This document shows, one piece after another, positions 7,830-15,424 of a DNA stretch of 48,984 nt (position 1 is its first letter; the number at the start of each line of letters is the position of its first letter). The notes under the pieces are model-generated. The model was not told the DNA's origin, made no database searches, and worked only from the letters and a program-made list of their open reading frames with translations. The position numbers and the translations under genes are program-made. The stretch is from positions 1-48,984 of the forward strand of contig CAZANP010000008.1 in NCBI GenBank assembly GCA_964486555.1, given 5' to 3'. Source of the stretch: 4484-232 sp964486555. GTDB lineage: Bacteria > Thermotogota > Thermotogae > Thermotogales > Thermotogaceae.

Positions 7830-8383
7830 CAGCCTTTTTCATATAGATACTCCCATACGATACCTAAAGGAAACCCCATGACGGTGTAGAAATCCCCTTC
7901 TATTTTTTCCACGAAAACAGCTCCTAAATCTTGTATACCGTAGGCTCCCGCTTTATCCAGAGGTTCAAATTCACTCACGTAGAGCTCTATCAATTCCTTG
8001 GGGAGATCTCTGAACTTCACCCTGGTCCTAGAGACGAAAGTTTCCTGCCCAAAAGTGTGAGCGAAGGAGACGGCTGTGAAAACCTCATGCCAGTTTCCAG
8101 AGAGCTCCTCAAGAAATCTCCTGGCTTCTTCGACGTCTCTTGGTTTTCCCAATATTTTGGATTTGAAAAAAACGATGGTATCTGAGCCGATGACCACCAC
8201 ATCTTGCTCGTTGATTTTTTCGAAAACCTCTTTTGCCTTTATTTCCGCCATCTTTTTGACGGTTTCTTCAGGATCAGAACCGTGGAATTCTTTCACCTGT
8301 GGTTCCACCACATCAAACTGTATTCCCAGTCTTGAAAGGAGTTCTCTTCTTCTTGGTGAAGAGGACGCCAAGATCAGTTTCAA
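7817..8383 (-). CDS. maf: Maf-family nucleoside triphosphate pyrophosphatase
   Basis: A 188-residue protein with the Maf signature ILASSSPRRRELL at the N-terminus, the conserved VIGSDTIV segment and the KAGAYGIQ loop. It cleaves non-canonical or pyrimidine NTPs (dTTP/UTP) to monophosphates. The start is a TTG at 8383 with AGGAGGGATAATAG before it. The gene overlaps the downstream radC start by 13 bases and is itself overlapped by the 3' end of the Gx-family gene. Confidence 0.95.
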   Translation of the reverse strand: MKLILASSSPRRRELLSRLGIQFDVVEPQVKEFHGSDPEETVKKMAEIKAKEVFEKINEQDVVVIGSDTIVFFKSKILGKPRDVEEARRFLEELSGNWHEVFTAVSFAHTFGQETFVSRTRVKFRDLPKELIELYVSEFEPLDKAGAYGIQDLGAVFVEKIEGDFYTVMGFPLGIVWEYLYEKGWWKP

Positions 8384-8858
8384 CTATTATCCCTCCTAAC
8401 TTCTTCGCGATGTAAGCGTTTGCAGATGCTGAAATGATACCAAAGATGATCATAAGAGGAAACAATGCAAATATCAAAGAGCTCTTTATGAAGAAAGATG
8501 CTATCAGGAATTGCGTGAAGTTATTGGAGATGGATCCTAAAACGCTCAAACCAAGATAACCGAACTTTCTAAAACGACTCATGTACGATTCAACGATGGA
8601 TGCCGACAGTGCCCCAAAAAATCCCATGAAGAATTGCGGGGATAAGAATTTCCCTACCATGAGACTTCCGACTATACTTTTCGCTATCGCCACAAGAGAA
8701 GCTTCTTTGAAACCTATTTCAACAGCGAGAAGAAGGACCACCGAGTTGGAAAATCCCCATTTACCGAACACCAAAGGAAAGGGTATGAAGGATTCTACAA
8801 TGTACATTATAGAAGACAACGCTGTGAGTGAGGATAGCAGAGAAATTTTCTTCACCAT
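8313..8858 (-). CDS. Gx transporter family membrane protein (HepS-I-like)
   Basis: A membrane protein of 181 residues with about five hydrophobic helices and a conserved FPLVFGKWGFSN loop, matching the family named heptaprenyl diphosphate synthase component I or Gx transporter. It often sits beside NusG-II proteins and ApbE, as here, in loci for flavin-based extracytosolic electron transfer; the transported molecule is not established. The ATG at 8858 overlaps the stop of the NusG-II gene. The last 25 residues, after KKLGG, are unlike the family and overlap maf by 71 bases. Confidence 0.78.
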   Translation of the reverse strand: MVKKISLLSSLTALSSIMYIVESFIPFPLVFGKWGFSNSVVLLLAVEIGFKEASLVAIAKSIVGSLMVGKFLSPQFFMGFFGALSASIVESYMSRFRKFGYLGLSVLGSISNNFTQFLIASFFIKSSLIFALFPLMIIFGIISASANAYIAKKLGGIIVETDLGVLFTKKKRTPFKTGNTV

Positions 8859-9211
8859 GTCATCGTGTCGTATTTCTTTTTCACGTTCTCGAACGTCACG
8901 ATCACCTTGTTTGGCACACAAACTATCGTCCCTCCAGGTCTTATCCATCCCATCTTTTCACACAATTTCAAAGGGCATGTGGAATCAACAACTCTGACTC
9001 TCATTCCGTCGAATTCTATTTTCATGAGATACTTTCCCTTCCATTTGACATCGTATCTTCCAGGAGAAGATACTTTTAAAATAGTTTCTCCTTCTCTCAT
9101 AACGATGACAATGGATTTACGATCATGCGATTGAAACACGATGAAAGGTATTGACAGAGCAAAAATAATCGTTATCAAGAGAAAATCGTGTTTTCCCAGT
9201 AATCTCTTCAT
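8852..9211 (-). CDS. NusG domain II-containing membrane-anchored protein
   Basis: A 119-residue protein with one N-terminal membrane anchor (LLITIIFALSIPFIVF) and an exported NusG-II-like beta domain. The domain carries the characteristic CPLKLCEKMGWI and GGTIVCVPNKV motifs with three Cys. The family is found between ApbE and Gx-type proteins near Rnf and other flavin systems. It overlaps apbE by four bases (ATGA) and the Gx gene by seven, implying a coupled set. Its molecular role is unknown. Confidence 0.8.
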   Translation of the reverse strand: MKRLLGKHDFLLITIIFALSIPFIVFQSHDRKSIVIVMREGETILKVSSPGRYDVKWKGKYLMKIEFDGMRVRVVDSTCPLKLCEKMGWIRPGGTIVCVPNKVIVTFENVKKKYDTMTW

Positions 9212-10260
9212 TCTTCTCTCTCAAACAATTTGAAAGTATCACTCTTCTTGATGGTTCCACCTTCAAGAACGAGCATGACGTGTCCTCCCAATTTTGGAAA
9301 CTCAAGCACCACGAATCTCCAATCCTTCCCCAGGACGAAAGCTGCCGTTGCCAGAGCGTCCGCCGTTACTGCGTCCTCAGCTATAACAGTCGCGCTCCAG
9401 GTACCCCGGGCTGGATATCCAGTTTTCGGATCCAGGATGTGGTGATACCTTCTTCCATTCATTTCAAAGAATCTTTCGTAATCTCCCGATGTTGCAACCG
9501 CCCCATCAAGAAGGTATATAAAATCCGTCGGCTCTTCTTTTCTGGGATCTTTGATTGCTACAACCCAGGGTTCTCTTCCAAACTTCGGCCCGATGATTCT
9601 GATATCACCACCTGCTTCGACGAAACCCGTCACATCTGGATCGAAAGATTTCGCGATCTGGCGGGCTTTCTCCAATGCGTATCCTTTAGCTATACCTCCC
9701 AAATCCAATTTTATCCCATTGAGAAGCTTCACTCTCATATTCTTATCATCGAAGAGAACGTTTTTATATCCAGAATGTTTCAAAGTTTCTTTTATCTCAT
9801 CATCCGTTGGGAGATGAGGCTTCATCACGTCGAATCCCCAAAGTTCTATGAGTTTTCCCAGTGTCGGATCGAAAGCGCCATCAGTTATCTGAGCAAACCT
9901 TATTGAAGCTTTTATCAGGGTAAAAGTCTCTTCGTCAACACTTACCCAGTCCCCATTCGCTTCGTTGATCTTATGAATTATGCTCCTGGGATTTCTGGGA
10001 TCGAACTTTACCGTGAGCCTTTTGAGTTCATCGAGAATCGCCTTTGCTATTCTCTCTGGATTGATCTTGTTACTCCCAATAACGATGTTGACGTACGTTC
10101 CAAGAGCAACGTCCTTGAGCTTGTAATAAGTTTGTGGGGGTTTGAGTATAAAGCCAAGAAGAATGATGAGAAATCCTGCTATTCCTATGAACATGTAGAT
10201 TATGACTTCTTTTCTCAATAGCGATATATTTTTACGATCTGATGCCCGCATTTTTTGCAT
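9208..10260 (-). CDS. apbE: FAD:protein FMN transferase
   Basis: A 350-residue ApbE with an N-terminal membrane anchor (residues 19-42) and no lipobox Cys. Family motifs are GGIAKGYA, FVEAGGDI, VATSGDYERFF, HHILDPKTGYPA and the metal-binding DAVTADALATAAF. It transfers FMN from FAD onto Thr/Ser of extracytosolic acceptors such as RnfG and RnfD. No acceptor with the flavinylation motif is encoded in this window. It is grouped with NusG-II and Gx proteins downstream and AmrS upstream (46-base overlap). Confidence 0.95.
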   Translation of the reverse strand: MQKMRASDRKNISLLRKEVIIYMFIGIAGFLIILLGFILKPPQTYYKLKDVALGTYVNIVIGSNKINPERIAKAILDELKRLTVKFDPRNPRSIIHKINEANGDWVSVDEETFTLIKASIRFAQITDGAFDPTLGKLIELWGFDVMKPHLPTDDEIKETLKHSGYKNVLFDDKNMRVKLLNGIKLDLGGIAKGYALEKARQIAKSFDPDVTGFVEAGGDIRIIGPKFGREPWVVAIKDPRKEEPTDFIYLLDGAVATSGDYERFFEMNGRRYHHILDPKTGYPARGTWSATVIAEDAVTADALATAAFVLGKDWRFVVLEFPKLGGHVMLVLEGGTIKKSDTFKLFEREE

Positions 10261-11210
10261 CTGCCCTCCTCATCGAGTCCGACGGGGTCGACATCGTACC
10301 CTTTTCGTCTTATAACCAAGCTACCACATTTGGGGCATACGGTGCTCTCGTACTTTTCATCCCAAACGTTTCCAAGATAAACGTAGTTCAGGTACTTCTT
10401 CGCGAGTGTGTAAGCTTCAAGGAGGGTTTTTAGGGGAGTGGGAGGAATAACATACTTGTAGTTAGGAAAGTATCTACTGAGGTGAAGGGGTATGTCTTTA
10501 TCCAAACTGGCAAGCCATTTGAACTCCTCCTCAAGTTCCTCCATATTATCGTTCTTTGTGGGAATCAGAAGAGTTGTCACTTCAACGTGTATGCCAGCTT
10601 TATAGGCTTTTTCTATGGTTTTCATAATGGTGTCCCTTCTTCCAGCAATCTCTCTGTAGAAATCGTCGTTGAATCCTTTGAGATCGATATTCATGGCGTG
10701 TATGGATTGAAGAAGCAATTCCAATGGTTCCTCCTCTATGAAACCGTTGGTAACAAGAACGTTGTATAAACCTTCTCTTGCAGCGATTCTTGAAGTGTCA
10801 AGAACGAATTCAAACCATATCATTGGCTCGTTGTAAGTGTAGGCTATTCCCTTGGATCCTCTATCTTTGGCTATCTGCACGAGTTGCTCAGGTGACACCT
10901 TCCTAGTGAAGGGTTTCTCCTGAGAGATCTCCCAATTCTGGCAGAAACCACATTTCATGTTGCATCCAAACGTTCCTACAGAGAGGATCATGTCCCCTGG
11001 ATTGAAATGAAATAGGGGCTTCTTCTCTATAGGGTCCATGGCGATGGAGCTTATCTCACCATAATTCAGGGTCATTAAGAGTCCTTTTTCGTTCTTCCTC
11101 ACACCGCATATTCCAACGTTTCCATCCTTGAGGACACATCTGTGGGGACACAGAAGGCATCTCACAGTCTTATCGTCTAGATTCTCAAAGTACAATGCCA
11201 TTTTCTTCAT
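10215..11210 (-). CDS. amrS: AmmeMemoRadiSam-type radical SAM enzyme
   Basis: A radical SAM protein of 331 residues. The N-terminal CLLCPHRC...GICGVR segment and the cluster motif CNMKCGFCQN (the CxxxCxxC form) identify the AmrS/PflA-like family, and a C-terminal zinc-ribbon-like part holds CPKCG and CKKCG. The family is defined by genome linkage to AMMECR1 and Memo; the reaction is not known. The AMMECR1 gene is directly upstream; no Memo gene is in the window. Confidence 0.92.
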   Translation of the reverse strand: MKKMALYFENLDDKTVRCLLCPHRCVLKDGNVGICGVRKNEKGLLMTLNYGEISSIAMDPIEKKPLFHFNPGDMILSVGTFGCNMKCGFCQNWEISQEKPFTRKVSPEQLVQIAKDRGSKGIAYTYNEPMIWFEFVLDTSRIAAREGLYNVLVTNGFIEEEPLELLLQSIHAMNIDLKGFNDDFYREIAGRRDTIMKTIEKAYKAGIHVEVTTLLIPTKNDNMEELEEEFKWLASLDKDIPLHLSRYFPNYKYVIPPTPLKTLLEAYTLAKKYLNYVYLGNVWDEKYESTVCPKCGSLVIRRKGYDVDPVGLDEEGRCKKCGHQIVKIYRY

Positions 11211-11225
11211 TCAGAAAACTCCTCC

Positions 11226-11747
11226 CTACTTGTACCTTTCCACAGTGAATTTGTATATCTCCACTGGTTCCTCTTCCAATATCCCTGCCTTGAACTTCGC
11301 TATTCTCAGCTGCTCTTCAACAGTTTCAACACCTTCTATATCTGGAAGAAGTAATCCTCTTCTCCATCCTTTCGAGACGATCACACCATACTTTTTAGGA
11401 TCGAGTTCCGATATATCTTTAACGGGAATAGGTTCACTGAGAACATCAACATGGACCACTATATCGTCCAATTCATCAGGAGATACAGGAGGAAATCGCG
11501 GATCTTGAGTTGCGGCAGCTATGGCGTTGTCCCTTATTTCCAAAGCGAGGTTTTCCTTCGTTGGAAGGAAGGTTCCGATACATCCTCGTAAGGATCCGTT
11601 GGTTTTGTGGAGTGTGACAAAGACACCTGCCCTTCTTTCGAAGAGCTCTTTTGGAAGATCGGGATGAGGATCCAGAACCTTCCCATATTTGACGTAATTT
11701 TCAATAACCTCGATAGCCCATTTGACGTATGGATGTTCTCCTTTCAT
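11226..11747 (-). CDS. amrA: AMMECR1 domain protein
   Basis: A 173-residue single-domain protein with the family signature LRGCIGTFLP, the segment NAIAAATQDPRFPPV and the C-terminal RRGLLLPDIEGVETVEEQL. AMMECR1 proteins are widespread and linked to radical SAM partners; no biochemical function is established. The gene lies 15 bases before the radical SAM gene and eight after the PFK stop, so the three are probably cotranscribed. Confidence 0.93.
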   Translation of the reverse strand: MKGEHPYVKWAIEVIENYVKYGKVLDPHPDLPKELFERRAGVFVTLHKTNGSLRGCIGTFLPTKENLALEIRDNAIAAATQDPRFPPVSPDELDDIVVHVDVLSEPIPVKDISELDPKKYGVIVSKGWRRGLLLPDIEGVETVEEQLRIAKFKAGILEEEPVEIYKFTVERYK

Positions 11748-11755
11748 AACACACC

Positions 11756-12778
11756 TCAGCCGAAGAATGTCATCGCCAACTTGTAATACTCAAAAGGAAC
11801 GTACTTTTTGGTTCCTATACCATATTCCAATGGAATGGATATTATGTCGTTTCCTCTGAGAGCAACCATCCTCCCAAAATCACCATTCAAAACGAGCTCC
11901 ATGGCTTTGACACCGTACCTCGTTCCAAGGATCCTGTCAAAAGCGGTCGGTGTTCCTCCTCTCAGAAGATGCCCCAGAACAACCGCTCTCGTATCGTAAC
12001 CCGTTCTCTCTTTCACTATATCTGCCAGCACATGAGCTATTCCTCCAAGTCTTACGTGTCCGAATTCGTCCCTTTCCTGTTTAACAGTGACTTCTGTTTC
12101 AAACTCTGTCGGTTTGAAACCTTCCGCAACGGCGACCACAGCGTACCTTTTTCTTTTCATACGCTCATCTATTATCTTGATGATCTCATTCAACGTCATA
12201 GGATATTCAGGAATCAATATGAGGTGTGCTCCAGCTGCGAGTCCAGCTTCAAGGGTTATCCAGCCGGTATCTCTTCCCATTAGTTCAACGAATATCACCC
12301 TTTCATGGGATTTCGCAGTTGAATGGAGCCTATCTATCGCGTCTGCCCCGACGTTCACAGCGGTGTGAAAACCAAATGTGTAATCGGTGTTGGCTATGTC
12401 GTTGTCTATCGTTTTCGGTACCCCAACCACGTTGACTCCCATAGCCGAGTACTTCGCTCCAACGGAAAGCGTGTCATCACCGCCTATAACGATCAAGGCA
12501 TCCAATTTCATTTTCTTTATATTCTCAAGGACCTTATCTCTTGTTTCTGGACTCTTGAAAGGATTAACTCTACTCGTTCCAAGAATCGTTCCTCCCAATA
12601 TATGGATACCTTCCACATCATCCTCCGTGAGTTCAACGCAACTTCCTTCCACAAGACCTCTCCAACCGTGCATGATACCTACTATTTCGACGTTGGATGG
12701 AGAAGATTTCACTATACCTCTTATTACCGCGTTCAAACCTGGGCAGTCTCCACCACCTGTCAAAATCCCCACTCTCAT
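11756..12778 (-). CDS. pfp: Pyrophosphate-type 6-phosphofructokinase
   Basis: A 340-residue PFK with the N-terminal GILTGGGDCPGLNA loop. The residues that set donor choice are of the PPi type: GGDDT instead of GGDGS and PKTIDND instead of PGTIDND. A PPi-dependent PFK of this form is known from Thermotoga maritima. It phosphorylates fructose 6-phosphate with PPi in glycolysis. I chose the ATG at 12778, preceded by GGAGGTG; the frame continues upstream to 12910 but crosses the promoter. It is the first gene of the 12-kb minus-strand run. Confidence 0.95.
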   Translation of the reverse strand: MRVGILTGGGDCPGLNAVIRGIVKSSPSNVEIVGIMHGWRGLVEGSCVELTEDDVEGIHILGGTILGTSRVNPFKSPETRDKVLENIKKMKLDALIVIGGDDTLSVGAKYSAMGVNVVGVPKTIDNDIANTDYTFGFHTAVNVGADAIDRLHSTAKSHERVIFVELMGRDTGWITLEAGLAAGAHLILIPEYPMTLNEIIKIIDERMKRKRYAVVAVAEGFKPTEFETEVTVKQERDEFGHVRLGGIAHVLADIVKERTGYDTRAVVLGHLLRGGTPTAFDRILGTRYGVKAMELVLNGDFGRMVALRGNDIISIPLEYGIGTKKYVPFEYYKLAMTFFG

Positions 12779-12809
12779 CTTTTTCACCTCCATTGATACA
12801 TCTGAAAAA

Positions 12810-12818
12810 ATTATACCA
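12810..12818 (-). promoter_or_regulatory. Extended -10 promoter of the PFK gene run
   Basis: On the minus strand TGGTATAAT gives a perfect -10 hexamer (12810-12815) with the TGn extension. The -35 position is weak (TATTTA at 17-base spacing), as common for extended -10 promoters. It lies about 30 bases before the PFK start and is the only clear promoter seen for the genes between 410 and 12778. Confidence 0.55.
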
Positions 12819-12852
12819 TATGCGATAATTCTTAAATAAGGAGTGATCTCGC

Positions 12853-13742
12853 GTGGTGGTGATCGTAGGAGGTATCTTCTGGGATCAGATATTCTATGGA
12901 AAGCCTCCACATTATGAAGAACTCATCGAGTGCCCTGGAGGGAGTGCTTTGAACGTATCCGTGGCACTGAAATTGCTGGGCCACGAGGTGGGACTTATAG
13001 GAAACGTTGGGAACGATGTTAGAGGAGATGAGATCTTGAGATTTCTGAGAGAGATTGGTGTGAGTTTTTTGGGAGAGAGAAAGGGTAAAACAGGGGTTTT
13101 TGTCTCATCCAACGAAAAGGAAGTTCTTGGAGTTTACAGAGGAGCGAATCTTTCACAGTTTTCCACAGATCCACCAGAAGCTGAGCTGTATTTTCTAACA
13201 ATGGAAATGGGTCTAAAAAACTTTGAAAGGATCAAGGAAAAACTAAAAGGAANNNNNNNNNNNNNNNNNNNNNNNNNNNNNNNNNNNNNNNNNNNNNNNN
13301 NNNNNNNNNNNNNNNNNNNNNNNNNNNNNNNNNNNNNNNNNNNNNNNNNNNNACAATGGAAATGGGTCTAAAAAACTTTGAAAGGATCAAGGAAAAACTA
13401 AAAGGAAAGAAATTGATAGTAGATGCCTTTCCGTTGAAAAGATTCGAATTCGAACAAGATGTGTTTGTAATAGCAAACGAGGGATTTCAGGGGAGAGCGA
13501 ATATTCTCAAACTGGGGGAAAAAGGGGCCATTTGGGGTAGTATTTTCGAAAGCGTAAGGAAAAAAGGCAATTTTCCACTGGCAACAGGAGATGCCTTTGA
13601 TGCTGTTATAATAGATGGTATTCTGAAAGGCATGGATGAGAAGAGTATTTTGAAAAAAGCTGTTGAAATAGCGGAGATGGTTTCGAGTATCAAGGGAACA
13701 TCTGTAGCCATTCAAAAGGTCTTTGGAGGGATCGAGTTATGA
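12853..13742 (+). CDS. PfkB-family carbohydrate/nucleoside kinase, split by a false assembly gap
   Basis: The left part carries the PfkB N-terminal motif CPGGSALNVSVALK, the right part the catalytic ATGDAFDA motif. Between them are 100 N plus a perfect 55-base repeat. Removing 155 bases (100 N and one repeat copy) joins both halves in one frame, giving 244 residues with KEKLKG-KKLIVDAF across the joint. The protein is short for a ribokinase-like enzyme and the substrate is not evident. The start is a GTG at 12853 after GGAGTGAT; two further GTG codons follow directly. The stop overlaps the DUF1385 start. Confidence 0.85.
13253..13352. other. Assembly gap 1 (100 N), artefactual
   Basis: Exactly 100 N. 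The 55 bases before it (13198-13252) and the 55 after it (13353-13407) are identical, so two contigs overlapping by one k-mer length were joined without merging. No sequence is missing here. Confidence 0.95.
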
Positions 13743-14632
13743 AAGTAGGTGGACAGGCGATAATTGAGGGTGTGATGATGATAGGAAGAAGAGTTGCGAT
13801 AGCTGTCAGAGATAAAGAAGGGAATATAGTAACCGAAATCCTAGGAGTTCCAAAAAGAGGAAAAATAATGAAAGTTCCCTTTTTGAGGGGTTTCTACAGT
13901 TTGTATCTCTCCCTTTACTTTGGTATGAAGGCTTTGACGAGATCTGCTGAAATATCGTCGGGGGAGAAGATGAAGAAATCAGAGGGTGTTATATCCATTT
14001 TAGTAGCTTTTGCACTGGCTGTCGGCCTTTTCGTGGTTGTACCCCTTCTGATCACGAATCTCCTCACTTTTCTAAAAAACAACGAATTTCTTTTCTCCCT
14101 AGTTGAGGGTACTATAAGAATAATCCTGTTTTTGATATACGTTTGGATCATATCTTTCTTTAAAGACGTAAAAAGGTTGTTTCAATACCATGGAGCGGAA
14201 CATAAAACGATACATGCCTTTGAGAACGGTGAAAATCTCGATGCTAAAAGTGTGATGAAATATTCAACAATCCATCCGAGATGCGGGACGAATTTCATCA
14301 TGATATTCCTCATAGTGTCGGTTTTGATCTTCAGCTTCTTGGGCTTTCTTGGTGATATCACTTTGAAAACACGAATCCTATCTAGGATAATCCTCATTCC
14401 TGTGATAGCAGGTATATCCTATGAATTTCTTAAAGTTGCTTCTGTTTTTGAAAAGAACAAGATGCTTCGTCTACTTTTCATCCCAGGTTTAGCTCTTCAA
14501 TACCTCACAACATCCGAACCGGATGAATCACAGATTGAAGTTGCCATAACCGCTTTGAAAACGAGTCTTGAGAAGGAGAATGACGAAGGACAAAGCGAGG
14601 TAGAGGAAAAGGGCGTAGAATTTCTCGGTTAA
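13739..14632 (+). CDS. DUF1385 (YqhQ-like) membrane protein
   Basis: A 297-residue protein starting with the family signature GGQAIIEGVMMIG and containing YHGAEHKTIHAFE and STIHPRCGTNF, with four to five membrane helices. The family is widespread in Firmicutes and Thermotogae and has no proven function. The C-terminal segment DESQIEVAITALK is conserved in the family, which supports the stop at 14632 even though this region overlaps the opposing glycosyltransferase gene by 105 bases. Confidence 0.88.
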   Translation: MKVGGQAIIEGVMMIGRRVAIAVRDKEGNIVTEILGVPKRGKIMKVPFLRGFYSLYLSLYFGMKALTRSAEISSGEKMKKSEGVISILVAFALAVGLFVVVPLLITNLLTFLKNNEFLFSLVEGTIRIILFLIYVWIISFFKDVKRLFQYHGAEHKTIHAFENGENLDAKSVMKYSTIHPRCGTNFIMIFLIVSVLIFSFLGFLGDITLKTRILSRIILIPVIAGISYEFLKVASVFEKNKMLRLLFIPGLALQYLTTSEPDESQIEVAITALKTSLEKENDEGQSEVEEKGVEFLG

Positions 14633-15424
14633 TCCTAATAAATTGCATACCAAGGAATACGAAATCAGAATAGAAAGAGCTTTCCAAGTACCAAATCTGT
14701 TCTGAAAGACATGGTGTGTGTGGTTTCTATCTGGTAGAAATGGATTTCTGTGTTTCAGTACTCTCCTGAAGAAAGTTGTTGAAACCTCATATGCGGGAAG
14801 CCCTAGAAAAATGGTTGCATAAGCTAAATCGAAGTTCATCATTTTCAGGGAGATTAGAGAAAGCAGTGACCCTATAAAAAGCGCACCGGAGTCTCCCAAA
14901 AACACTTTTGCAGGTGGCAGGTTATAGATCAAAAAACCGGCGAGAGCGGAAGGATACAAACCTTCTTTAAATGTAAGGAAAGAGAAGAATGCAACGGAAC
15001 CAGCCAACCCATCTATCCCATCGACGAGATTGAAGGCGTTCACCATGGTTACATACCAGAATATGAAAAGAATCCATGAGACGATGTCAGGAAGATCCAT
15101 TCCGAATATCCTTAAGGTGGGTTTGAGAGTTAATAAGACCACCACAGCCCATAATGTCTGAGAGGTGAACTTCAACTTGTAAGAGATACCCCTTATGTCG
15201 TCCAGTAGTCCAAGGAGCAACATCGGTATTGATAGCATCAGAATAGGTTCCTTAAAACCGAACACCAACAGACTGAAAGTGACTGCAAGCCCTCCTGTGA
15301 AAGGAATGGAGTTTCTATGATTTTTCCTGTTTGTGGGATGATCTAGGAGTTTTAAAGGATAAGCGATTTTCATCAAGACGATGTTGAAGATCAGCGACGC
15401 CAGGAACACTGCTAGATATATCAC
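14528..15424 (-). CDS. WecA/TagO-type undecaprenyl-phosphate sugar-1-phosphate transferase
   Basis: A polytopic 298-residue member of the MraY/WecA superfamily with about nine membrane helices. The motifs KNHRNSIPFTGG, LLGLLDD, NAFNLVDGIDGLAG and DRNHTHH correspond to the Asp-rich and His-containing catalytic loops of WecA/TagO (HxHH-like rather than MraY). It starts lipid-linked glycan synthesis for cell-surface polysaccharide. The gene overlaps the upstream dehydratase by four bases. Its 3' end runs antisense through the end of the DUF1385 gene. Confidence 0.9.
   Translation of the reverse strand: MIYLAVFLASLIFNIVLMKIAYPLKLLDHPTNRKNHRNSIPFTGGLAVTFSLLVFGFKEPILMLSIPMLLLGLLDDIRGISYKLKFTSQTLWAVVVLLTLKPTLRIFGMDLPDIVSWILFIFWYVTMVNAFNLVDGIDGLAGSVAFFSFLTFKEGLYPSALAGFLIYNLPPAKVFLGDSGALFIGSLLSLISLKMMNFDLAYATIFLGLPAYEVSTTFFRRVLKHRNPFLPDRNHTHHVFQNRFGTWKALSILISYSLVCNLLGLTEKFYALFLYLALSFVILLLKTRFQSGYGNFNL

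Noticed and set aside
12779..12910. N-terminal extension of PFK by 44 residues
   Set aside because: The extension crosses the promoter region and the opposite gene's start; GGAGGTG and the family start both support 12778.
14182..14397. Antisense frames inside the DUF1385, tgt, recJ and bamA genes
   Set aside because: They mirror strong coding genes, have no ribosome binding sites and no recognisable domains.
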